Shown piece by piece: positions 12,169 through 23,400 of a DNA stretch of 64,000 nucleotides. Positions within the stretch are counted from its first letter, which is position 1. Each line of letters starts with the position of its first letter. Below the pieces are notes generated by a model. That model ran no database searches, was not told where the DNA came from, and saw only the letters and a program-made list of their open reading frames with translations. The translations under genes and the position numbers were made by a program. Location of the stretch: NCBI GenBank assembly GCA_963971285.1, contig OZ020254.1, positions 16,274,932 to 16,338,931 on the forward strand, given 5' to 3'. Origin of the DNA: Astropecten irregularis. Lineage: Eukaryota; Echinodermata; Asteroidea; Paxillosida; Astropectinidae.

Positions 12169-12504
12169 TTAAAGGTAGTATCATACTTTGGTAACATATA
12201 CCAAAACAGATATATTCACAGATTCACCTATAACTTACAGGGTATGAGGATGGTGATGGCAGGAACATACTGTTAAATTGTTCCGCCTGAAATGGTGTAT
12301 TTATCAAGAAAAAGAGTAAAACAACGATCGAAAATCCTTTGATCTTTTAAAAGATCGAAAATAAAAGAGAAAAGACTTAAGAAATACTGTGGCTGTTTTT
12401 CACTGTTTTTTCAAACAGATGACTATTACTGTATCTGTCTTGATATTTTTGCCCATGAATCTGTATTTCTTTGATAAAAACCAAAGTATGATACTATACC
12501 TTAA
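12169..12504 (+). mobile_element. TTAA-flanked MITE, family A (copy 7)
   Basis: Family A termini with TTAA at both ends, and the core GATCTTTTAAAAGATC near 12340. Confidence 0.75.
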
Positions 12505-13036
12505 AGCCCACCATTTAAGACCGTTTTTATGCCCCTGTCGTTGTCGCGTTATCGATGTGCTTCAAATGTGACTCGCTCTTCAAAAATGAGTCATGTGTCA
12601 CACAACATATTTAAGTTGTGGTTAATTGAACATGGGAATAATTTGTAGAATAAGAGAAACATTCTGTGTTTTAGAATTGATATATCTCTAGAATGTAGAA
12701 TGCTACAGACCTCAAACATAGACACTTTGAACCTTATAAGGCATCCTGTCTGATACAGATAACTCAGTTTGTCAAATTCGTGACATATGCCTCATATTTA
12801 CAGAGCCGGTCACATATATGCACTTCCTGTTTCGTATTTATATAGCATTCAAAAAGAAAGGTTTTCCAGACCTACAAATTAAAAATGAATCGTCGTTGAG
12901 TTCATTTGATTTTGTTCAGAAGACTTTTCTTTAGATCAATCCATGCTTATACATTACATGACTTCACTGGATTTTTTGTATTCTATCATTCACGATTTGT
13001 ATAGGCATTATAACCAATTAAAAGCATACTGTACGG
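12505..13036. promoter_or_regulatory. Upstream region of the PH-PDZ-like adaptor gene
   Basis: This stretch precedes the start codon at 13037 and should hold the 5' UTR and promoter. I see no convincing TATA box or other defined motif. Confidence 0.25.
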
Positions 13037-16000
13037 ATGGAGCACGAACATTTGAAAACGTTTGAAGATGTTGAACACCTTTTCTCTGGCACTCTGACCA
13101 TTGGCGAGCAAAGGAAAGGAGGGACGGAAATTTCTTTCAAGGTAAATGGAATCAATAGACCGATCCGACGGCACGATATACTGTCCGCCATTACTGCAGT
13201 GTCCCCGCCTGCATTTTGTCCGGCAGCAGAAGAATTAATTACGCTCCGCCGCACTGTAATTGCAGGTATACATCCCATGATTAGGGGACGCACACCATGC
13301 AGTATAGAGTGCAGCGGACGTACATTCTTTTTTTTTTTGCCGGACAAAATACGGGTGGGGACACTGCAGTAATGGCGGGTGTTTCCTATCTCTATGGTCG
13401 CGCCGTCGGATCGGTGTATACGAGCGATTCACAATATAGTGCGCCTCTAAGAGTTTGCAAGGCGTGGACCAATCACAGTGGGCGTAATCGGTCGACCCGC
13501 TGGGTTGATACATTCTAAGCATTGTGATTGGCCAGTAACATTGCAAACTCTTGGAGGTGACTCTACCTTATCATAATTATGGCTTTATCAGGGATCTACG
13601 TTTTATTAATGGTTTAGCCATACCCATGTATATTGATGACGCCATCTTTAAACTGATTCGAAACCGTTGAGTTCTCTTTTAAATTATGTATTAACCATTA
13701 AGCCCATCGTTCGTTCATGAAAGAAAACGAATGGAAATTATTTAAAGGTACAGTGCAGGATTGGTGGCATACCCAAATAGAATGTTTACAGATTTACCTA
13801 TAACTTTCAGGATATGAAGATGGTGCTAGTCGAAATATACCGTTAAAATAATTATTTTCGCCTGAAATGGTGTATTTATCCAGAAATTAGTAAAACAATG
13901 ATCGAAAACAGTTTTTATCTCGGGGTATGCATCAGAACCATTCTTTATGTTTTATAAGGACAATTGAATCGAGTTTTCGATGTTTTCTCGTGACTCGATC
14001 TGATGTCCGGTTGAGCTCAAATTTTCACATGTTTATCATTTCATGTAGGCCTAGGCCTATGCTGGATCAGACAAAGTAAGAATACTGTTCTGTGACTTTT
14101 ACCAATCATGTATTTATACCTTATGATGAACTAATAGGGCTATACATTGTGATAAAAAGCTCAAGACGTGTTTTAAACAAATTATCTAGTGTTTGTTTGT
14201 TTTTTGGGGCCATTTTCATTAAACTCTACATAATTATATCCTCATATCTCAACAGGAAAAAAATCGCCGATTTTTTGTTCTCCGATGCCTCCGCCAAAGG
14301 TTCCTTACCCTGAGTGGGTACAAAAATATGAAGGACTACAAAGCTGCATATGGAAACCCACATAAGACTGTAGAGCAGATTGTCGTGGCGCAACATGCCA
14401 AGGTGAGCTTATAGGGTGCATTCGTTTAGCTCCCCCGGGTCGACACCAGTCAACCTCATCCCCATTCTCTGGCTTGTTTTGTGCAGTAAAACACGACCAT
14501 TCCCAGTAAGGGCTGACCTGGGGGAAGCTAAACGAATGCACCTATTATATACGGACGGTTCCAAATAGTGCGCAACCAAGAGTTTGTAACGTGATGGCCA
14601 ATCACAATGCCGTTTCAGGGATTTAGGGGCGTTTACGAAATGGAGGGTCAGGCTCGGGCTCAGGCTCAGGTTCAGGCTCCAGCCCTGACATCCAAATGCT
14701 GAAAAATAGGTTATGGTGTTTCTTCAAGCTGAAGCTCCGTCTTCCTTTTCAAACTAGAGAATCTACTTCCGAACCGCAGCCAAAAGCCTCTATTTTGATA
14801 GAATGGATTCAGTTCGTTATTTCAGAACGGATTCGCGAAATGGAGTCGGAGCCCGAGACGGAGTCTGAGCCTCCGTTTCGTGACCCCCTATGGCGGGTCC
14901 GAAACGGGCTTCCAGAGCTACGGCTAGGTGTGTTGTCTATATGTGTCTTCACGTTTTTCCACTGGAGCGATGACATAGTGACCTAGCTAGACAACAGGGG
15001 TCCGCTGCTTAGCACGCAAATTGGCTAAGCATGACATTTCGGTCTTTCGGTCCGAATTTCTATGTGTTGTGTATCGCTTGTGATTATTCTTTTGCTGGTG
15101 TTCACTGACCATGAACATCAAATGAAATTTTAACGCTGGTTTGTTTTATTGGGCTAGACATTTTTGGGCTAAGCAAATTTTTGTGCTGAGCAGCGCCATG
15201 AAATTGGCCCCAGATTCGGATACAGCCTTATTTCGCTACCGCTTTTTTAGGCCAACCAAAGGAAACGAAGGGATTGGACCACATGACGAAGCCAAAGAAA
15301 GGCCCCAGCTTCGCTATGTATCTCTTTCATTTAAGATTCAAGATGGTGGTAGCAAACTAAATCCCAAGCCTAGCCTCAAGCCTCATTTCATAAAGGCCCC
15401 GGGCGCGCATACACGGGTTTACACTTCTAAAAGTGCGCATGCGTGATAGTGCCTCGTTTTGAAGTCGCGATCAAAATCCGCCGAGGTGTAAACCCGTGTA
15501 TTGTCTTCGACAATGGACGGGTTTACACTTCGCAAAGTGCGCATGCGTGGAAGTGCCTCGTTTTGAAGTTGCGATCAAAATCTAAGATGGCCGCCAAGGT
15601 GTAAACCCGTGTATTGGGGTGCAGACCAGTAAATCAATTCCCATAGGCACCCATGCTGAATAGCCAATTTCAAAAAATTATTAAAAATACTCAGAAGTTT
15701 CTCAGACACTCAAGCTATACACCAAAATGAAGCTGAAAACTTCAATTTTCATTTTCATTTCAATTTTCTATAGGGTAACCAATGACTTTTTGAGGAAAAT
15801 CCATACAAAGGAAAATACCTTGAAAACGGCCATGTTGACTGGTGCCAGACTAAAAAAATGTACCCCTCCCCTACATGCCCAAGTAGAGCGAGTTTACGGC
15901 CAGAATTTATCCAAACAGCTCAAAGTTGCAAGTCCAAACTCTGGTGACCGGGTTCCATCCATTTTCTTTACAAGACTTCCCATGTAGGGCCCAGCAAATG

Positions 16001-17426
16001 ATTTTATAAAAAAGATTTTGAGGGTATACAACAAATTAATGAGCTCCACGGACTGATCTGGACCTATTTACTGGTCTGCACCCATTGGTTCGACAAATTG
16101 TGTGCATTGTGATTGGCCAACGCGTTGCAAACTCTTGGTGGCGCACTATCGAAATCGTGCATGGCCTCTCATCTAGTTTATACCTTTACATAAAGTTCAA
16201 TCACAAATATGCAGTATCCTCACTACTACTTGTACATTAACTAATGCATTAATTGTATTTTATGTATCATTACAGGTTCATACCATGAAGCTGCCTTCCA
16301 AGAAACACAAGCAATCAAATGTACTCTGCATACTTCAAGAAAAACAAACCAACTACCTTGAGGTTGATACTTGGTAATTACACCTTCTTACCAAAGTTGT
16401 TTATTTATAGGCCTACTGATAAGTATTCCACGAATAATACTTTCCACAATTTTGAATTGACAACAATGGTTAAGAAACTTGAGTTTACAAATGTTTTTAT
16501 AGTGTATTCCAAAATGGTCATGTTCTCCAAATTTTGAGCTTTCAAAGGCTAGAGAATATTGCAGAAAAAATGTCACTGAAAAGTTATTGAGTAATTTAAA
16601 AAACATTATAAATTATTCCCATGTGGTCTGTGAAATAATATACTTTTTGAAATTCAATTTTTAATGATCTATTGCCTGAGAGAAGAAACTAGTTTGTGGG
16701 ATTCAGGAAAGGAAGTGAAAATTGTTTGTAGTCTGGTTCCTAGGCTAATAATCTACGACTATTCTCTTCCTGTGCGCACTTCTGGGAGTGTTCCTTGCAT
16801 ATCCCCAACTCGTTTCACTCATACTTTGCCCAGGTAAAATTACATGTCATGTGCTTAGAACGGTTTAGAACACACAAAAAACACGCCGGTGCATTGAGTC
16901 GACAAATTTCGTAGTCTGGTTCCCTGCCCACAGATTCCCTGACGACTCTTATTAAAAATCTCCTCAGAATTGACAGAGAATAGTCGGAGATTCTTGGTCT
17001 GGGGGCGCACTATGAGCTATGGCCGTGTCCCAATTCTCTGGCTGCAACCGCATATAACACACATGTTTATGGAAATTGCTGCAGTCACTGGCCAGTGGCT
17101 GCCATAGGTACATGCGTAATTTAGTGGCTGCCATAGGTTTATGCGTAATTTGCAGTCGCAGCCAGAGAAATGGGACACAGCCTATACAATGTGCTATGAC
17201 TGTTTGTTTGGACAGCGAGGAGCTAGACGCCTGGCGTAGAGTCTTCGATGACATCTTCACTCGTCTAGGCTGGGTGCAACCTTTACCTCCCCCAGCATCA
17301 GATGCCCCTCCCTTACCACCAGATACAGGCAGACCACCAGCATGCACTCCGCAGTATACATCCAATTCAGACCGCAAAAAAGTTAGATCAGGTGTAACAA
17401 AAGGGAGTGTTTTTGATTTATTTCAG
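13037..17426 (+). CDS. Exons 1-4 of the adaptor gene: split PH domain
   Basis: Exon 1 (13037-13141) ends in SGTLTIGEQRKGGTEISFK. Exon 2 (14256-14402) starts EKNRRFFVLRCLRQRFLTLS, so strands 1-3 of a PH domain join across the intron (GTLTI ... RRFFVLR ... FLTLSGYK). Exon 3 (16276-16373) gives the later strands (VLCILQEKQTNYLEVDT). Exon 4 (17216-17426) opens with the C-terminal helix EELDAWRRVFDDIF, which carries the single Trp typical of PH domains, followed by a run of prolines. Exons 1-3 are missed by simple ORF calls because each is under 150 nt. The start at 13037 is the first in-frame ATG, and the exon ends phase 0 at AAG/GTAAAT. Confidence 0.8.
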
Positions 17427-20400
17427 GTAAGTTGGAAATTTTTAATTACAGGTGAAACATCTAACGATACTACCAGAAAAGTCACTTAAAGGTACTATCA
17501 TACTTTGGTAGTATACCGAAACAGAAATCTTCACAGATTTACCTATAACTTACAGGGTATAAAGATGGTGATGGTAGAAACACGCAGTTAACATTTGTCT
17601 GCCAAACATGCTGTATTTATCCAGAAAAGAGTGAAAACCAGTGACCAAAAGTATATGTTTGATCTTTTAAGGATCAAAATAAAAGAGAAAAAAATTAAGA
17701 AATACTGTGGCCGTTTTTCAATGTTTTCTCAAAAAGTGGGCACCGTATATGGGACTGAAATTTTTACATATGACTGTTACTGTATCTTCCTTGATATTTG
17801 TATAAACCCATTAATCTGCATTTCTTTGAAAAAAAAAACAACAACAAAGTATGATACCTTTAAAGGTATAATACATGATTGGTAAAGGTCAGCACAGCAC
17901 GCACACGTTGCCTGTTCAATCTGATGAAATAGCTCAATCGGCCATCTGAGTGATGAGATGCGAAAACTCGACTCGCTTTTTTTATGAAACAAATGCTGCA
18001 GCAACCTGAGAACCGTACATGGGGGATCGCTCAAAGAGAATACGGCTTTTTCATTTCAGTCAATTTTCCTTGTGGTTATTTGATGATTATGTTTGAAGAA
18101 TAACACATTCGACATTAAAATTGTTTTGAAATAGCCCGCCGATGCCTCTAGTCAACGGTACTCGTCACCACCAATGACCGTGGGAATGCCCAGTAACCCC
18201 CAGGCGCATTCTAGTTCAGAAGACCTTGCTGGTTTCGAGGAAGAATCTGGACAGGAAGGAAAAGGTGAGGGTTCCCTTTCGAAGGTGGCTATAGGCTAAA
18301 TACGCATTTTATACCATTGTCATATAGGGGGTCCGACCAGACAATGACAATGCAGAGAAGTCCCAACACCTTGAATACAAGAAAGACAATAAGGTATTGT
18401 AATAGTGTGTCCCAAAACAAACAATACCCATTTTAAAAAAATAATATGAAAAGAACGTGTATGTTTTCAGCTATTTGATTATTACGCTCCCTCGCGTAGG
18501 ACACCAAATCACCGTCATCCCCCGATCATGAAAAGAAATCGACACCTCTGCTTGCCAATCACCTTTAAATTCAGCAAAATATTATTATTCAAACTGGTAT
18601 TATAGTTGCGCTGTTCTGCAGGAAATATACCAAAAACACTGATAAAAAAACACAGTCATCATTATGATTTTACAGCTTGATACACTCTTAAAGGTAGTGT
18701 CATACTTTGGTAGCATACCGGAACAGAAATCTTGACAGATTTACCCATAACTTACTGCATATAAAGATGGTGATGATAGAAACTTAATGTTCAAACTTTT
18801 CTAACTGACATGCTGTATTTATCCAGAAAAGAGTAAAACCAGTGACAAAAACAAAAGAGAAAAGACTTAAGAAATTAATTGTAGCCGTTTTTTTTTTATT
18901 GTTTTCTCAAAAAGTGGGCACCGTATGGGACTGAAATATTCACAGATGACTGTTACTGTATCTTCCTTGATACTTTTGCCCATGTATCTGTATAATACTG
19001 TATTTCTTTGATAAAATCCAAAGTGTGATATTGCCATTTATCGTACCTTACTCTTATATCCTTTGGTTTTTGTTGCAACAGGCTATAACATGCCCGGGCC
19101 AGTTCATCACACTTACGGTACTCTTGATTCTACCAACGCCACACAGGAACGGGTTTTCACTGTCCAAGACATGCATCAGTATGTGAATCTTCCAGGGGAT
19201 AGCAATGGTTCAATGTTACACCCTGAACCTCCTGCACTGCCTCCCCGGCCTGAATCACCACTACACAGGAGAGGCAACACGTTCCCCGGTGCCCACCTAA
19301 CAGTTCCACAGTCTGACGACTCACAATGGTCATGCTCTGGAGATACTGCAGATAAAAGTCGTCGGCCATTTTCAGAGAGTGGTGAAAGTGTCCCTACAAT
19401 CAGTGTCACCACCACGTCGCCTCTGTCACCCTTGATGCGACAGGGACTTCAGCATTTATTTGACAATTCGGAAAACGTTCCTCGCAAAATCTCCATGCCA
19501 CCTCTCAACTCCAGGCGTAGACGTTCGGGGAATGTGACACCGCCCTCTACTGTGGATGGTTCTGATTTACCTCCTGATTCACCAGTTCAGATACGGAAGG
19601 CAGGATCGTACAACAACCTGACTCTCAATCTTTCAAGTAGACCAATCCCTTCACCAATAGAAAGAACTGACTCTTATGAAACGCAGTAAGTTAGCTTGAC
19701 GACTTAAAAATTATCAAGTTCAACCCCCCCCCCTCTGTACGCATGGCGTACACAGTGGTCCCACAACCCCCCCTCCCCTCCCCCCTGTATACGCATACGC
19801 ATTCCACATTATGTTTTTCACTTCTCGTGGTCCCTTGCTTTAGCATCATTAAAATATCACCGTAATCCGGGCCAGTACCGTTATTGGGACGGCACTTTAA
19901 CATTCTGAAATGAATGACTAAAGTTTAACAGGTTTTTATACATTTACAGATGGATTTTACTACTTTTTTTATCAAGTTGAATACGAACAAAAAAGGAAAA
20001 AACAAAACAATCCCGGTGCTGTTTTCACGTTTTTTTACCTCTCTTTTCGCGCAATAATGTTATGCAAATGTTTCGTTTGCGTGCGGTACGCATTGACCTT
20101 AGCCACCCCCCCCCCACCCCCCCGTACACATCGCGTACGCATCGGTAACAACCCCCTCCCCCCTTCGTGCGAACGTACTTTATGGACGGCCCCATACCGG
20201 TACTCTATTTCTGCCTCAGGGTCTACAGTTATTACACGACAAAGATTACAGGTACAGGGGTTGATTTCACCAAACTTTTCGTAACTTAATATCAATCGTA
20301 GGAATTTTGATGCATTGAAGCCCCACGTAAAATATGGCCTCCTACGATGGGTTATCCTCCGTAACTCGACTTACGATCCATCGTAGGGCTTCGTGAAATC

Positions 20401-23400
20401 GACCCCAGGATTTTTTTAAAAAATACCAAAACAGAAATGTTCACAGATTTACGTGTAACTTTCAAGGTATGAAGGTGGTGCTGGTACATAACATACCATA
20501 TTTCGCCTGAAATGGTGATGAAGGCCTATTTATCCAGAAATTCGTAAAACAAAAACCGAAAACAGTTTAAAAAGTTCTTAACGTTTTATACGAAAAATCG
20601 AGTGGGTTTTCACTATTTTCAAGTGACTCAGATGTCCGCTCGATCTCAAATTTTCACAGGTTTATCAGTTCATGTACATGTTTAATCAGATAAAACACGA
20701 GTTTTTCTGTGACCTTTAACAATCATGTATTATACCTTTAACGATAGATCGGGTTTTTTTTTTTTTTTGCAAAATGAGCTACTAATACCCCGTACCTCAT
20801 ACCATAGAGCAGGAGGTCGGAAGAAGACATCAAATTCTCTCACCGCTTGTTAGTTATATGAACCACTAGTATACACAATTACCGAAACTACTTTCTTATC
20901 GATGAGCCTATATACAGCGTACCCCCCCCCCCCCAACAAAAAAAGATTTAGAATTTGAGCAAAATTGGACTGAAATCGAGGGGAAAAACTAAGACTGAAT
21001 AACCCTACCTCAAAACCCGATTTTCATTTTTCTTTCTTAAACATTATGTGTGTATTGACCACGTAATTCTGGAATACTACAAAATTTGTTTTTAAAGAGT
21101 ACTCTTTCAATTGGTCAGATTTTCGCAAATTTCAGCCCGATTTTGCTTAAATTCTACACAGTGATAGCCAAGACATGGTGTATTACATATCTGAATCTTG
21201 AAGTGATAACAAATTTAATTTTAACATAATGGTTCCCGACACAAAATGTTGTATAAAAGTTTTATTTGATTGTTTTTGTTATTGTAGGACACTGCGTTGG
21301 GAGATGGGACATATGGAAGGCTTTCCAGTCAGCTTCAATAAAAGTGAAATACTAGATGCACTAGGACTTGTGCGCATAGCGGATTTTGTGTGGTAAGAAA
21401 TACATAGTTATCATTAATTCTAAACTTTCATAAGGCCTAAATGTGAAACTGTATTCAAGAACCATGTTTTACATGTTACTTTTGTAATTTACCATTATAT
21501 TTGAATTAACGTTTGAAGACACATTTTGCACAAAATGCAATAAAGCATGGCAGGGTCTTCATTTCAGAAAATAATGTCATTAATAAAGAAACCAAGAGTA
21601 ACACTTTCTCGTTTAAACATTTATGGAATCTTCTGATGATGGCTAGAGCAGGCTAGTCGAAACGTTGAGAACTTACGAGAAGTGCAAACGAAATAGAAAT
21701 GCGAAAGTACCAACGATTATTATATGGTGTTTCCGCAAACCGATCCACATATTTATTCATGGAATCATTAATTAAAGGAAATTACGTCACCTATATAAAT
21801 ATAAATAATTATGTATTATGAGTTTTGATCACCAAGTTAATTAAGTTATGTTGTTAATCATTACGCTGAAAGCTGCATCCTCTTTGAGTGATCCCCCATG
21901 TACTGTTTCTCAGGTTGCAGCATTGCAAATCTTACATGATCCTTGGGATGTATCTTACATGATCATTGGAATATGTGAGTGGTTTCATGGCTTCTGACTG
22001 CAAAGCGAACAAAGATAATTGACTTTTGACTACCACCAACGTAGGGCTGGATAGCTCAGTTGGCAGAGCGCCTGTATGGTATTCAGGAGGTCGCCGGTTC
22101 GCATCCCGCTCCAGTCAATTTTTGCTTTATTCACTTTTCAAAGAAATTATTTTCTTGCAGGCAACTGACATTGGAAACAAATTGTTATAAAAATAAGATG
22201 TTTATAAGAAGCAACAAGTTTTATGTTCACTCTGCGTTGCCTTCTTTTGCAGGGTTGCTGGTTGGAAAAAAGGGAAATCTGAAGTATCCCAAAAGCTCCA
22301 TGTAGGTGACCAACTTCGTGAGGTTAATGAACAGATCGTTGTGGATCCATCGGTTACTAACAGACTCTTTGTCACGTCTGCTTCAAATGAGGTAAAACTT
22401 CCTCTTAATCATTATACAGTTTTACAATACTTCGTTCCACTTTTCTACGTCTGACATTTCAGTTCCAGGTACGAACAATACGGATGATATTTCACGTTGC
22501 TGTTTTCACTGAAATTTGACCAAAGACAATAAAAACGAGCTAAGCACTAATAGTCAGAAGGGCCGTGGAATACTAATGAAATTTAAAAACCCAAAAGGGC
22601 GAATGAACAACAGACACAGCAGGCACAGCGGCGCAGTAGCAGCAGCAGAAACACAATTTTCATATATAGGTGAAGTGTTAGGGACTAGTGTCCAGGCCTA
22701 CGTGTGATAATATTTGGATAATGCAATTTCTTCACTGGGTCAATAAAGGTGTTTATGTTTTGTGATTCTACAGATCTGGCTCATCATCCGCCGGTTACCT
22801 CATGCCAAAGTGCGCTATCTCCATCGAACATCTATCCATGAAAGCTGGGGTTTAGAAGTCGAAGGAAACAGGGTATAAGATTAAGAAAACCCAAACCCCC
22901 AAACCAAACTCCCAAACCCCAAACCCAATACTTCATACCCTAAGTCCAAACCTTGACTCTGGCCCAGACCCTGACGCTGACCCAGAACCAGATCCAGATC
23001 CAGAACGGTTACCAGAACCAGACCAGACCAAACCTTGACTCTGACCCTGACCCAGACCAAAACACAGGCCCAGACGTACCCAGACCCAGACCCAGACCCA
23101 AACCCAAACCCGACCCAGACCCAAACCTTGATTCTGACCCTGATTCAGAGACCCAGACCAAAACCCAGACCCAGACCCAAACCTTGACTCTGACCATGAC
23201 TCAGACCAAAACCCAGACCCAGACCAACTCCAAACCTTGAATCTCATCCTGACCCAGACCAGATCCAGACCTAGACCGTGACTCTGACCCTGCCCCAGAC
23301 CCACATCTGATAGACCAAAACCTTGACTCTGACCCTGACCCAGACCAAAACACAGACCCAGACCATGAGCCTGACCCAGACCAAGACTCTGAGCCAGACC

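Larger units (their letters stand above)
14555..16165. mobile_element. Composite region between two family E arms
   Basis: An arm of family E at 14555-14616 (GTGCGCAACCAAGAGTTTG) and its inverse at 16085-16165 (GCAAACTCTTGGTGGCGCAC) face each other. They may be one element opened by later insertions, which include a GGCTC/GAGCC-rich palindromic stretch (14640-14930), a family H part (15005-15215), a tandem element (15405-15615) and family K (15617-16084). Confidence 0.45.
19686..21287. other. Adaptor intron 6 with repeats
   Basis: Holds C-rich runs with CGTACGCAT words (19725-19800 and 20080-20165), a family M element (20258-20408), a family B MITE (20410-20740) and a poly-C run near 20923. 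No coding segment was seen in the rest. Confidence 0.6.

Noticed and set aside
22044..22117. Functional tRNA-Thr(GGT) gene
   Set aside because: The same tRNA-like body with the same flanks recurs many times in the window, some copies broken, so it is a SINE.
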